This document shows positions 51,877-60,496 of a stretch of DNA of 64,000 bases, piece by piece. Every line of letters starts with the position of its first letter. Position 1 is the first letter of the stretch. Location: NCBI GenBank assembly GCA_943362175.1, contig CALRIU020000017.1:43722-107721 (forward strand), read 5' to 3'. A program made the translations under genes and the position numbers. This DNA comes from UBA4416 sp943362175 (GTDB taxonomy: Bacteria > Bacteroidota > Bacteroidia > B-17B0 > Aurantibacillaceae). The notes under the pieces were generated by a model that was not told where the DNA came from, ran no database searches, and saw only the letters and a list, made by a program, of their open reading frames with translations.

Positions 51877-52497
51877 TTATCTGACTAAGTACAAGGCTAC
51901 AAAAAACAGAACCTGGATGATGTAAAAGGCTTTGGCGGTAGGGTTCGGCTTTTTGGAAAGCTCCTTTCCCGCAAACCAGTTTATGCCAATGGAAATGAGA
52001 AACCAGGCGATGTAGTTTTGCAGAGGGATACGCGCGCCGCGCCAGTACCAGAAATCAAAACGGGATGCACTTTGCTCAATAAAAAAATCAAGCCCTACCA
52101 TGAGCAAGGCTGCCAGAATGGTGTTCGCATATTTGTTCTCAAACTGCACCAACTGGTTGGTGGCATAAATCAGCAAGGCCCAGTTGACGCCGATCAGCAA
52201 GGGCGTGGAAAGCAGCTTATAGCCCAGCGCCGAGCCATAGTAGTAATGCCCGAAGATCCAGCCCGTTCTCACACCCAGCACTTCAATGAAATAACCTGCC
52301 AGGGCTGTCAGCAATAAGGCCAGGTAAAACAGGCCTTTCGGCTGGTTGCTCATCACAATGACCAGGACTGCCGACAAGAGTAAATTGACCGGTGTAAGCG
52401 AGCGGAAATACGCCGGGCTGATGAGAAAGCCGATGAATCCTACCAGGTGAAAAATGGCAATAATGGTGATGGGCAGGTGTTTTTTCAGCAGCGACAT
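51877..52497 (-). CDS. Carotenoid biosynthesis membrane protein (CruF/DUF422-like)
   Basis: The protein has 206 residues from ATG 52497, three codons inside a TTG-started frame. Six or seven membrane helices are seen. The family motif is EVLGVRTGWIFGHYYYGSAL (about 70-89), and a later acidic cluster is GLDFFIEQSASRFDFWYWRG (about 136-155). These match the carotenoid hydratase group (CruF, or DUF422), whose members add water to the end groups of carotenes. Followed by a lycopene cyclase, it forms a two-gene carotenoid unit. The phytoene synthase and desaturase are not in this window. Confidence 0.85.
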   Translation of the reverse strand: MSLLKKHLPITIIAIFHLVGFIGFLISPAYFRSLTPVNLLLSAVLVIVMSNQPKGLFYLALLLTALAGYFIEVLGVRTGWIFGHYYYGSALGYKLLSTPLLIGVNWALLIYATNQLVQFENKYANTILAALLMVGLDFFIEQSASRFDFWYWRGARIPLQNYIAWFLISIGINWFAGKELSKKPNPTAKAFYIIQVLFFVALYLVR

Positions 52498-52538
52498 TCG
52501 TAACAATTTAATAATGTGATTTTCCTGTTAACAGCCAA

Positions 52539-52546
52539 TAAATTTA
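52539..52546 (-). promoter_or_regulatory. -7-like element of the carotenoid operon
   Basis: TAAATTTA is palindromic and one base from TAnnTTTG. On the minus strand it lies about 42 nt upstream of the ATG at 52497. Confidence 0.35.
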
Positions 52547-52592
52547 CTTGTTTTACGGTATAAATTGTAAAAAACTATTGAAGCATAATGAT

Positions 52593-52600
52593 TATATTTG
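52593..52600 (+). promoter_or_regulatory. -7 promoter element of ppk1-ppx
   Basis: TATATTTG matches TAnnTTTG and ends 25 nt before the ATG at 52626. It rules out the TTG at 52548 as the start. Confidence 0.55.
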
Positions 52601-52625
52601 GTTGATTATTGCGAATTTCAAAACC

Positions 52626-54740
52626 ATGCAAAAACAAAAAATTCCGTACATCAACCGGGAGATCAGCTGGCTGTCGTTTAATGACCGGGTATTACAGGAA
52701 GCATCGGATCCAACCACACCACTTATTGAACGTCTCAAATTTTTAGGTATTTTCAGCAACAACCGCGATGAGTTTTACCGTGTGCGCGTTGCAACGATCA
52801 ACAGGCTTTCCAAGCTCGGTAAAAAAGCCATTGCCATCTATGGCGATGATCCGAAAGAACTGCTCCAAAAAATGCAGCGAAAGGTGATCGAGCAGCAACA
52901 GCGCTTCGAGGCTATCTACCAGGAGCTCCTGCATGAGCTGGCCAAAGAGAACGTGTTTATCATCAACGAAAAACAGCTCAACACGGAGCAGCAGAAATTT
53001 GTGAAAGATTACTTTCACAACGAAGTGGCTTCCACGATTTTCCCTATTATGGTGGACGAGAACAAGTCCTTCCCATACATGAAGGACAAATCGGGCTACC
53101 TGTTCGTCAGGCTGATTGCCAATAACAGCAAGCAGAAGAACAAATACGCCCTCATTGAGATCCCATCCAAAAGCACGACGCGCTTCATCATCCTGCCACA
53201 GGAAAAACATAAAAAATACATCATCCTGCTGGATGACGTGATCCGCTACAGCGCCAACGAAATGTTCTCGGTGTTCGGCTATACGGTCAAGGAAGCCATC
53301 AACATTAAGCTGACGCGCGATGCGGAGCTGGACATCGACCAGGACGTAAGCAAAAGTATGCTGGAAAAGATCTCCAAAAGCGTGAAAGACCGCAAGAAGG
53401 GACAGCCTGTGCGCTTTGTGTACGACAGCACGATGAGTAGCGAGATGTTGAGCTTTATCATGAAAAAGCTGGGCATGGACAAGAAAGACAATGCCATTCC
53501 GGGCGGCCGTTACCACAACTTCAAGGATTTTATCCGATTCCCCAATATCGGTGAGAAAAAGCTGGTATACAATCATCCGCCGGCGCTTGACCATAAATAT
53601 TTACAGGACATCCACACGAGCATCCTGCAGGTGATCCGGCAAAAAGATATTTTGCTGCATTATCCTTACCACACCTTTGACCACATCATCACCCTGCTGC
53701 GTGAGGCGTCCATCGATCCTACGGTGGAATCCATCAAGATCACCTTCTACCGCGTAGCCGACTCCTCCAAGATTGCCAATGCGCTCATCAATGCGATTAA
53801 GAACGGGAAGAAGGTAACGGTGCTGGTTGAATTACAGGCGCGCTTCGACGAGGAAAATAATATATACTGGGCCAATAAGCTCCAGGAGGAGGGGGCTACC
53901 GTTATCTACGGCGTACCGGGATTAAAGGTACACAGCAAGCTTTTCCTGATTACCACCCGCGTGAATAACAGGGAGGTGAAATATGCTCACATCGGCACCG
54001 GAAATTTTAATGAGAAAACAGCCCGCATCTATACGGATTTCAGCCTGCTGACAGCCGACAAGAATATTACGGAAGAAATTACCAGTGTGTTTGATTTTTA
54101 CGCCAACAATTTCAAAACGGGTGCCTACAAGCATCTGGCCGTGGCTCCCTTCTTCATGCGACAGACTTTCGTGAACCTGATCAACAAGGAAATAGAATTT
54201 GCCAAAGCAGGAAAGCCTGCTTACATGGTTCTGAAGATGAACAGCCTGGTGGATAAGGACATGATCACGAAACTGTATGAGGCGTCGCAGGCTGGTGTGA
54301 AAATTACGCTGATTGTACGGGGCATCTGCTCTCTGGTGACAGACGTTCCCGGATTCAGCGACAATATCAAGGCATACAGCATTGTCGACAAATACCTGGA
54401 GCATGCGCGCGTGTTCATCTTCGGCAACAACGGCGACGAGAAGATCTTCATCACCTCAGCCGATTGGATGAGCCGGAACCTTGACAGCAGAAGCGAAGTG
54501 GCGGTACCGATCTATAGTCCTGAAGTCAAGAAACAAATCAAGGACATCATCGATATCCAGTTATCCGGCAATACGAAAGTGAGGGTACTCGACAGTACCC
54601 AGCAAAATTTGTATAAGAAAGCCAGGCCCGGAGAAAAAAAGATCCGGGTTCAGGACGAGATCTATAACTATTTAAAAAGGGACAAAGAAGCGTATCTGAA
54701 AACGTTGACCTTAACTAAAAAACAATTGGCGACCTTATGA
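52626..54740 (+). CDS. ppk1: Polyphosphate kinase 1
   Basis: The protein has 704 residues from ATG 52626 (MQKQKIPYINREISWLSFND). It has the PPK1 order of four domains: N-terminal, head, and two C-terminal catalytic domains. The autophosphorylated His436 is in KVHSKLFLITTR, and HIGTGNFNEKTARIYTDFSL near 456-475 is the second conserved block. VFIFGNNGDEKIFITSADWM near 597-616 is the third, and MSRNLDSRSEVAVPI follows. It makes polyphosphate from the gamma-phosphate of ATP. The ATG of the next gene overlaps its stop (ATGA), so the kinase and exopolyphosphatase are translationally coupled. Confidence 0.97.
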   Translation: MQKQKIPYINREISWLSFNDRVLQEASDPTTPLIERLKFLGIFSNNRDEFYRVRVATINRLSKLGKKAIAIYGDDPKELLQKMQRKVIEQQQRFEAIYQELLHELAKENVFIINEKQLNTEQQKFVKDYFHNEVASTIFPIMVDENKSFPYMKDKSGYLFVRLIANNSKQKNKYALIEIPSKSTTRFIILPQEKHKKYIILLDDVIRYSANEMFSVFGYTVKEAINIKLTRDAELDIDQDVSKSMLEKISKSVKDRKKGQPVRFVYDSTMSSEMLSFIMKKLGMDKKDNAIPGGRYHNFKDFIRFPNIGEKKLVYNHPPALDHKYLQDIHTSILQVIRQKDILLHYPYHTFDHIITLLREASIDPTVESIKITFYRVADSSKIANALINAIKNGKKVTVLVELQARFDEENNIYWANKLQEEGATVIYGVPGLKVHSKLFLITTRVNNREVKYAHIGTGNFNEKTARIYTDFSLLTADKNITEEITSVFDFYANNFKTGAYKHLAVAPFFMRQTFVNLINKEIEFAKAGKPAYMVLKMNSLVDKDMITKLYEASQAGVKITLIVRGICSLVTDVPGFSDNIKAYSIVDKYLEHARVFIFGNNGDEKIFITSADWMSRNLDSRSEVAVPIYSPEVKKQIKDIIDIQLSGNTKVRVLDSTQQNLYKKARPGEKKIRVQDEIYNYLKRDKEAYLKTLTLTKKQLATL

Positions 54741-55624
54741 TCTTTGCCGCAGTAGATATAGGAAGTAATGCGATGCGCCTGCTGTTTTGCAGGGCGTATG
54801 AAGTGAATGGCAAACCGGTATTCAGCAAGGAAGAGCTGATCCGCTTACCGATCCGGTTGGGAGAGGATGTGTTTTTGAATGGCCGCATCTCCGACCGGAA
54901 AGCGGAAAAACTCATCACGGCGATGCGTGGCTTTTCGGAATTGATTAAGGTATATGAAGTGGATGCCTACAGGGCTGTGGCGACCAGCGCTATGCGCGAT
55001 GCCTCCAACGGCATCGAAGTGATTGAGCGCATTAAAAAAGAGGCAGGCCTGAACGTAGAGATCATCGACGGCAAGTCGGAAGCCCAGCTGGTATTTTCGA
55101 ACCACATCGAAGAAATGCTGAATCCAAAACATGCTTACCTCTACATCGATGTGGGTGGCGGCAGCACGGAGCTGACCTTGTATTACAACCACAAAGTAAT
55201 GGCTTCCAAATCGTTCAACATCGGCACGGTGCGGATGCTCCTCAACAAAGTGGAGAAAGACGAGTGGGATAATATGAAAGACTGGATCAAGTCTACCACG
55301 CTTGGGGTGAGGCCTCTGAGTGCTATTGGCTCGGGAGGCAACATCAACAAGATCTTCAAGATGACCAAAAAAGACACGAAGAGCCTGAGCTATAACAAGC
55401 TCAAAGGCATCAATGATATGCTGAACTCCTATACCTATAACGAGCGTGTGGAAGTATTGGGCTTAAAGCCCGACAGGGCCGACGTCATTGTACATGCTTC
55501 CAGGATCTTCATCACCATTATGAAAACCGCCGACATCGACAATATTTTCGTCCCACAGATCGGTTTATCGGATGGGATTGTACACGACCTGTATGATAAA
55601 ACAAAAGCGGAGAGGGTAAGCTGA
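54737..55624 (+). CDS. ppx: Ppx/GppA-type exopolyphosphatase
   Basis: This 295-residue protein has the ASKHA-type phosphatase motifs: AAVDIGSNAMRLLF (about 4-17), ATSAMRDASNG (about 86-96), and YIDVGGGSTEL (about 136-146). These bind the polyphosphate and hold the catalytic Glu. It lacks the C-terminal HD-like domains of the long E. coli Ppx (about 510 residues), so it is the short, two-domain form, as in other Bacteroidota. It releases phosphate from polyphosphate or pppGpp. Overlap of 4 nt with ppk1 shows one operon. A Ppk1-Ppx pair lets the cell set polyphosphate level through one transcript. Confidence 0.93.
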   Translation: MIFAAVDIGSNAMRLLFCRAYEVNGKPVFSKEELIRLPIRLGEDVFLNGRISDRKAEKLITAMRGFSELIKVYEVDAYRAVATSAMRDASNGIEVIERIKKEAGLNVEIIDGKSEAQLVFSNHIEEMLNPKHAYLYIDVGGGSTELTLYYNHKVMASKSFNIGTVRMLLNKVEKDEWDNMKDWIKSTTLGVRPLSAIGSGGNINKIFKMTKKDTKSLSYNKLKGINDMLNSYTYNERVEVLGLKPDRADVIVHASRIFITIMKTADIDNIFVPQIGLSDGIVHDLYDKTKAERVS

Positions 55625-55768
55625 GGGGCTTACTCTTTTCGGGCTCCGTGAGTGGATACAGTATTCAGGAAGAAATATAAAATTAAAACCTCGCCGTCTT
55701 CATCCGTAAAAGAACACAGATGAATCGACTTCCCCGGAGTAAGGAATAAGGAAAAGCACAGGAAAAAT

Positions 55769-56491
55769 CTATTTCTCCGCCAGGTAAATAGCAGCCAACC
55801 CCAACCCTACCGAGCTAAAAGAAGCATTCTTATAGCCGACTTTTTCAAGGATCGCCGTAAAGCGCTCGTTATCCGGGAACGCCTTGATTGATTCCGGTAA
55901 ATAGGTATAGGCCCGGGTATCTTTGGAGAACATCTTCCCTAAGGTCGGGGTGATGTATTTGAAATGAAAATGGTAAAACTGCTTCACCGGGAATTTGCGT
56001 GGCGAGGAAAACTCCAAAATACAAAGTTGCCCACCCGGTTTCAGGATCCGGAGCATGTTGGCGAGTCCTTTTTCGAGGTTCTCAAAATTCCTCACGCCAA
56101 AACCAACGGTAATCGCATCAATGGAATTATCAGGCAGGTCGCAGGTCTCAGCATCGCCATATTGCAGGGTGATGATATCCTGCAAATGCCGCTTCGCGAT
56201 CTTCTCACGCCCGAACTTCATCATGCCTTCGCTGATGTCGATCCCGATAATGGATTTAGGCTTTAACCTGTTTGCTTCAATAGCAAAATCTGCTGTGCCG
56301 GTAGCGACATCCAGCATGCGCTGTGGTTTTTTCGCAGCAATTTTCCGGATGCATTTCTTCCGCCAACCTTTATGGATGCCAAGAGACAGTAAAGAGTTTA
56401 AAAAATCATAACGAAAAGCGATGTTGTCAAACATCTGCGCCACCTGCTCTTTCTTCGATTCGTTAGTATTGTAAGGTGTAATTGGGTCCAT
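55769..56491 (-). CDS. menG: Demethylmenaquinone methyltransferase (UbiE/MenG)
   Basis: This 240-residue class I methyltransferase has the UbiE/MenG signatures YDFLNSLLSLGIHKGWRKKC (about 28-47), LDVATGTADFAIEA (about 60-73), DISEGMMKFGREK (about 85-97) and DAITVGFGVRNFENLEKGLA (about 123-142), with the last FGVRN motif diagnostic. It methylates demethylmenaquinone to menaquinone, the respiratory quinone of Bacteroidota. A 90-nt gap containing a short repeat-like stretch (GCGGATTAATCGCAGAT) separates it from the heptose-kinase gene upstream. Confidence 0.96.
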   Translation of the reverse strand: MDPITPYNTNESKKEQVAQMFDNIAFRYDFLNSLLSLGIHKGWRKKCIRKIAAKKPQRMLDVATGTADFAIEANRLKPKSIIGIDISEGMMKFGREKIAKRHLQDIITLQYGDAETCDLPDNSIDAITVGFGVRNFENLEKGLANMLRILKPGGQLCILEFSSPRKFPVKQFYHFHFKYITPTLGKMFSKDTRAYTYLPESIKAFPDNERFTAILEKVGYKNASFSSVGLGLAAIYLAEK

Positions 56492-56581
56492 GCCTGTTTG
56501 CCGCTGATCTCGCGGATTAATCGCAGATTATCATTCATTGTATTCATCCGCGCAGATCTGCGAAATCTGCGGAACAAAAAA

Positions 56582-57598
56582 CTACTTCACAAAGTCAAGC
56601 TTCAAAGATTCCTCCAGCAACTGCTCTTTATCAACCGGCACAACGCCGATCTTCTCGCACACCAGGCCACCTGCCAGGTTGGAGATGGAGGCCATCACCA
56701 CAGGATCGGCGCGCAGGGCAACCAGCAGGGCCGCCACGCTGATCACGGTGTCTCCTGCCCCACTCACATCGGCAATGCTGCGGATATGCGCCGGGATATG
56801 CTGCTTCTCCGAACGGGAGTTGGTGATCACACCTTTTTCAGCAAGCGTTACCAGGGCCGTCTCAAACTTTTGCTTCACACGGAAGCTGCTGATCGCGCGT
56901 TGCAGCTCATTGATATTATCGGAGCTCACATCCATTTTCAGGCCTTCACGCAATTCTTTCAGATTCGGCTTGAATAAGGTAACGCCTTTGTAAGCATTGA
57001 AATTCCTGGTCTTGGGATCCACACAGGTTGGAATACCTTTGCTCTTTGCCAGCTCCACCACTTTGGTGATCAGCTTCGGCGTGATGAGTCCTTTGTTATA
57101 ATCTTCAAACAGGATCACATCAATCTTGTCATGCTGAATGATATAAGAGATCAGCGTCAGCAATTGCTGGGTCTCGGAAGCGGAGATATCCTCTTCGATC
57201 TCTTCATCCACACGCAGCAGCTGGTGGTTGTTCCCGATGATCCGTGTTTTTTCGGTCGTAATGCGGTCACGGGATTTCAGGATGCCTTTCTGACTAAGCT
57301 TTTGTTTTTTCAGGAGATCGAGGAAGGCCTGTCCTTCGAGGTCGATGCCGATCACCGAACACAAAATAGGATTGGCTCCCATCGCCTGAATGTTGAGGGC
57401 CACGTTGGCCGCTCCACCCAGGCGCTTCTCTTTTTTATGCACGGCAATGATCGGAACCGGCGCCTCCGGGGAAATGCGGTTCACCTTGCCCCACATATAG
57501 CTATCGATCATTACATCCCCAATGATCAGAACGTTCAGGTTGTTGAACGATTTGAACATTTCGCGGATGTGTTCTTTCTTAACGGATAATTTTTTCAT
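56582..57598 (-). CDS. hldA: D-glycero-beta-D-manno-heptose-7-phosphate kinase
   Basis: This 338-residue PfkB-family kinase has RfaE/HldE domain-I traits: VLIIGDVMIDSYMWGKVNRI (about 24-43), APVPIIAV, KRLGGAANVALNI (about 58-70) and the phosphate-loop motif DVSGAGDTVISV (about 273-284). Compared with E. coli HldE it lacks the C-terminal nucleotidyltransferase domain, so it is the kinase-only (HldA-type) form. It phosphorylates heptose 7-phosphate at C1 for LPS inner-core synthesis. The adenylyltransferase partner is not in this window. It starts a minus-strand pair with menG. Confidence 0.92.
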   Translation of the reverse strand: MKKLSVKKEHIREMFKSFNNLNVLIIGDVMIDSYMWGKVNRISPEAPVPIIAVHKKEKRLGGAANVALNIQAMGANPILCSVIGIDLEGQAFLDLLKKQKLSQKGILKSRDRITTEKTRIIGNNHQLLRVDEEIEEDISASETQQLLTLISYIIQHDKIDVILFEDYNKGLITPKLITKVVELAKSKGIPTCVDPKTRNFNAYKGVTLFKPNLKELREGLKMDVSSDNINELQRAISSFRVKQKFETALVTLAEKGVITNSRSEKQHIPAHIRSIADVSGAGDTVISVAALLVALRADPVVMASISNLAGGLVCEKIGVVPVDKEQLLEESLKLDFVK

Positions 57599-57722
57599 TT
57601 AATTGTTGTCTGAGACCACATAGTCGCATTAAGAATACATGGTCTTTATACGTTGAACTTTATTTTACTGACAATGTCTTCATCCCTTAAATCTCTCCCG
57701 TCCCTTGATTCTCTTTTGTCTC

Positions 57723-58916
57723 TTAACTTAATTTTTCAATCGCCGCTTTCATGCGCTTCAGGGCTTCCGTAAGCTTATCTTCAGAAGTCGCGTAGGAAAA
57801 ACGGATGTATTTATCATCGCCGAAAGCCGCGCCGGGTACAAGCGCCACGTGCGCCACATCCAGCAGAAACATCGACAGGTCGGTAGCATTGTTGATGGTA
57901 AACCCATTGTAAGACTTCCCAAACAAAGCCGATACTTCAGGGTATACATAAAATGCCCCCTGCGGCGTATTTGTTTTAAAGCCCGGAATATCCTTCATCA
58001 GTCCAAGCACCAGGTCTCGTCTTTTCAGGAAAGCATCGCGCATGTAGTGCGTGCTCTCTGCCGGAAGCTCCATCGCCGCATGCATCGCTTTTTGCGTAAT
58101 GCTACAGGTTGCGGATGTAAACTGCCCCTGCATTTTATCGCAGGCCTGCGCTATCCATTTTGGCGCAGCCATGATGCCGCCCCTCCAGCCTGTCATCGCA
58201 AAACCTTTGGAAACACCATTGATGGTGATCACCCGGTCTTTGATATCGGCGAACTGCGCCATGCTCTCATGACCGCCCACAAAATTGATATGCTCATAAA
58301 TCTCATCGCTCATGATGTACAGGCCATCATGCTGTTTCACCACATCGGCAATGGCGCGCAGTTCCTGTTTGCTGTATACGGAGCCGGTAGGGTTACACGG
58401 TGTGCTGAACATCATCATGCGTGTTTTCGGCGTGATGTGCGCTTTCAGCTCTTCGGCGGTAATCTTGAAATCATTCTCAATGGTGGTATCGATGATCACA
58501 GGCACACCACCGGCCAGTTTCAGGATCTCGAGGTAGCTTACCCAGAAAGGCGCAGGGATGATCACCTCATCGCCCGGGTTGATCAGGCACAATACGGCAT
58601 TGGCAATACTTTGCTTGGCGCCGGTGGATACCACGATCTCGTCGGCAGTGTAATCCAGGTTGTTGTCTCTTTTGAATTTATGCGCAATGGCTTGTCGTAA
58701 CTCCACATAACCGCTTACATGCGTGTAGTAGCTGAAATTGTCATTAATTGCCTTGATGGCAGCCTGCTTAACCACATCAGGCGTCGCAAAATCGGGCTCA
58801 CCGAGGCTAAGGCTGATAATATCCACCCCCTGGGCTTTTAACTCACGGCTCTTACGGGCCATAGCAATGGTTTGCGATTCTGAAATTAGGTTAACTCGGT
58901 CCGATAAATGTGTCAT
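57723..58916 (-). CDS. Class I aspartate/aromatic aminotransferase
   Basis: The protein has 397 residues from ATG 58916 (MTHLSDRVNLISESQTIAMA), 15 codons inside a longer open frame whose extension overlaps the promoter. It is a PLP fold-type I enzyme. It has SLSLGEPDFATPDVV (about 36-50), TGAKQSIANAVL (about 96-107), PCNPTGSVYS (about 172-181), the cofactor Lys in INGVSKGFAMTGWRGG (Lys about 237), and the substrate-binding Arg in YIRFSYATS (about 374). These are the aspartate aminotransferase Ib features. It transfers an amino group between aspartate and 2-oxoglutarate. It has its own promoter. Confidence 0.95.
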   Translation of the reverse strand: MTHLSDRVNLISESQTIAMARKSRELKAQGVDIISLSLGEPDFATPDVVKQAAIKAINDNFSYYTHVSGYVELRQAIAHKFKRDNNLDYTADEIVVSTGAKQSIANAVLCLINPGDEVIIPAPFWVSYLEILKLAGGVPVIIDTTIENDFKITAEELKAHITPKTRMMMFSTPCNPTGSVYSKQELRAIADVVKQHDGLYIMSDEIYEHINFVGGHESMAQFADIKDRVITINGVSKGFAMTGWRGGIMAAPKWIAQACDKMQGQFTSATCSITQKAMHAAMELPAESTHYMRDAFLKRRDLVLGLMKDIPGFKTNTPQGAFYVYPEVSALFGKSYNGFTINNATDLSMFLLDVAHVALVPGAAFGDDKYIRFSYATSEDKLTEALKRMKAAIEKLS

Positions 58917-58939
58917 TAAACAGGTTTTAAAATGCGAAA

Positions 58940-58969
58940 CAAATCTAAGGATTTCACCCATATCTCAAA
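58940..58969 (-). promoter_or_regulatory. Promoter of the aminotransferase gene
   Basis: On the minus strand TTTG (58966-58969), an 18-nt spacer and TAGATTTG (58940-58947) form a full promoter. The leader to the ATG at 58916 is about 20 nt. Confidence 0.7.
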
Positions 58970-59013
58970 CTTAAATTCTATTAATTTTACCTCGCAGAAT
59001 GTTTATCGTTTTT

Positions 59014-59045
59014 TTTGTAAAACTCCCGGCTATTCCCTAATTTTC
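59014..59045 (+). promoter_or_regulatory. Possible promoter of the EVE-domain gene
   Basis: TTTG (59014-59017), a 20-nt spacer and TAATTTTC (59038-59045) resemble -33/-7, with one mismatch in the -7 box. It lies 25 nt before the ATG. Confidence 0.4.
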
Positions 59046-59070
59046 AAGCTAACAAACACGAAACGAATCT

Positions 59071-59484
59071 ATGAATTACTGGCTGATCAAATCAGAACCT
59101 TTTAAGTACAGTTGGGACCAATTTAAGAAAGACAAATCCGCCACCTGGGATGGTGTCAGGAATTACGCGGCCCGCAATAACCTCAGGGCGATGAAAAAAG
59201 GCGACCTGGCCTTCTTCTACCACAGCAACGAAGGCCTGTGCATTGTAGGCATCGCCAAAGTGACCAAAGAACATTTCCAGGATCCCACCACTACAGATCC
59301 GGCCTGGCTGGCTGTAGAGTTTGCTCCGTTCAAAGCCCTGAAAAAGCCGGTGACACTGGCGCAGATGAAAGAGGACGAGAAGCTGAAAAACATGGACCTT
59401 ATCAGGCTGTCGCGCCTGTCGGTAGGTGCCGTGAGGCCGGAAGAATTTGACCACATCTGCCTGCTGGGCGGCATGGATAAATAA
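59071..59484 (+). CDS. EVE-domain protein
   Basis: This 137-residue protein is a complete EVE domain: MNYWLIKSEPFKYSWDQFKK, then TWDGVRNYAARNNLRAMKKG, FFYHSNEGLCIVGIAKV and WLAVEFAPF. The ending RLSRLSVGAVRPEEFDHICL is also typical. EVE domains read modified bases in DNA or RNA through a PUA-like pocket. The bacterial single-domain forms have no settled function, with tRNA or mRNA base-modification contacts suggested for relatives. It is cytoplasmic. Confidence 0.94.
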   Translation: MNYWLIKSEPFKYSWDQFKKDKSATWDGVRNYAARNNLRAMKKGDLAFFYHSNEGLCIVGIAKVTKEHFQDPTTTDPAWLAVEFAPFKALKKPVTLAQMKEDEKLKNMDLIRLSRLSVGAVRPEEFDHICLLGGMDK

Positions 59485-59513
59485 TTAGCACAGATTTTGT
59501 AATTCCAAGCACT

Positions 59514-60038
59514 ATGAAAACGATCACACTTGTACTCGCCATGCTTTTTTCTGTTTCCTTTTATGCTCAAAAAGGAAATTTCCCTGCGCTGGCAGGCCAT
59601 ACGCTCGAAGGCTCATCCATCAGCCTTCCTTTGGCCGGCACCAAAAAATTCACCATCGTGGGCCTTTGCTTTAAGCGGAGCGCCGAAGAAGACCTCAAAA
59701 CCTGGATCCAGCCGATGTACGAAACCTTTGTTGCGAAAGCAAACGGCACGGACTATTTCGATGTGGCCAACTATTACGATGTCAACTATTATTTCATTCC
59801 CCTGATCAGCGGCTTTAAGAAAGCAGCAGCCGATTTTAAGGCCGCTACACAAAAAGACCTCTGGAAAAATGTCATCGATTGCGATACGGATATTGCTGTC
59901 CTTAAAGCGCAGCTGAAGCCAGGCAACGAGGACGTTCCTTACTTCTACGTGATCGATACGAACGGGAAGATCATAGAAGTGGTTTCCGGAAAATTTACCG
60001 AAGATAAAATGGATAAGCTGCAGGAAGCGATCGACTGA
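59514..60038 (+). CDS. Secreted thioredoxin-like-fold protein without active-site cysteines
   Basis: This 174-residue protein has a signal peptide (about 1-19, ending VSFYAQ). The body begins with FPALAGHTLEGSSISLP, as in AhpC/TlpA/ATP10-type proteins, then strand FTIVGLCFKRSAEEDL where thioredoxin would have CxxC. Only a single Cys (LCFK, about 52) is there, and a second is at about 123 (VIDCDT). A cis-Pro-like strand VPYFYVIDTNGKIIEVVSGK is near 143-162. It looks like a thioredoxin fold that has lost redox chemistry. It is the last gene before a strong terminator. The function is unknown. Confidence 0.75.
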   Translation: MKTITLVLAMLFSVSFYAQKGNFPALAGHTLEGSSISLPLAGTKKFTIVGLCFKRSAEEDLKTWIQPMYETFVAKANGTDYFDVANYYDVNYYFIPLISGFKKAAADFKAATQKDLWKNVIDCDTDIAVLKAQLKPGNEDVPYFYVIDTNGKIIEVVSGKFTEDKMDKLQEAID

Positions 60039-60057
60039 TACAGCAGCAGCAACTAAA

Positions 60058-60091
60058 AAAAGCCCCGCCGGACAATCCGTGCGGGGCTTTT
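60058..60091. terminator. Strong bidirectional intrinsic terminator
   Basis: AAAAGCCCCGC (60058-60068) pairs with GCGGGGCTTTT (60081-60091). The inner CGGA / TCCG adds 4 bp, giving a 15-bp stem with one bulge. T runs on both strands suit both the plus gene ending at 60038 and the small minus-strand gene at 60141. Confidence 0.85.
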
Positions 60092-60140
60092 CCCACTTAA
60101 CCCAAACCACAAAAAATTAAACCTTAACCACAACACACAT

Positions 60141-60251
60141 TCAATGATTTCTCTGCTTAAAATAGGAGGTGAACAAACCCAGTGCCACCAGGAAAATAAA
60201 TGCTACCGGTAAAGCAAACTGGAGATTAACGGAGGAGAGCATGGCATTCAT
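60141..60251 (-). CDS. Possible 36-residue membrane microprotein
   Basis: The frame reads MNAMLSSVNLQFALPVAFIF, then LVALGLFTSYFKQRNH and stop. It has one strongly hydrophobic helix (about 11-29) and a basic tail, like single-span subunits of respiratory or transport complexes. It ends 50 nt before the bidirectional terminator, which fits a transcribed unit. No family is recognised, and there is no -7 box in the 60 nt upstream. Confidence 0.4.
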   Translation of the reverse strand: MNAMLSSVNLQFALPVAFIFLVALGLFTSYFKQRNH

Positions 60252-60496
60252 AACGTATAGATTTAGATGATTGATAATTCTAACTACTTATACACCCGCA
60301 AAGAAGCAGAAGTTCAGGACACTTGGTAAGTGGCGGCTTTTACAAAACAAGTGGTTGGAATCGGGGTAAAAATGGATGAGTGGTTGTGGAATAAATTAAG
60401 ATCAAGATTTACTTAAATCTATTTAGCTTCATAAAACGAATAGCGGAGAACAACATCGTACACCTACGACGCACAAAAAACCTATCATATTACAGT

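Noticed and set aside
52548..52625. TTG start 26 codons upstream of ppk1
   Set aside because: The region contains the promoter box TATATTTG and no PPK similarity. The ATG at 52626 gives the standard PPK1 N-terminus.
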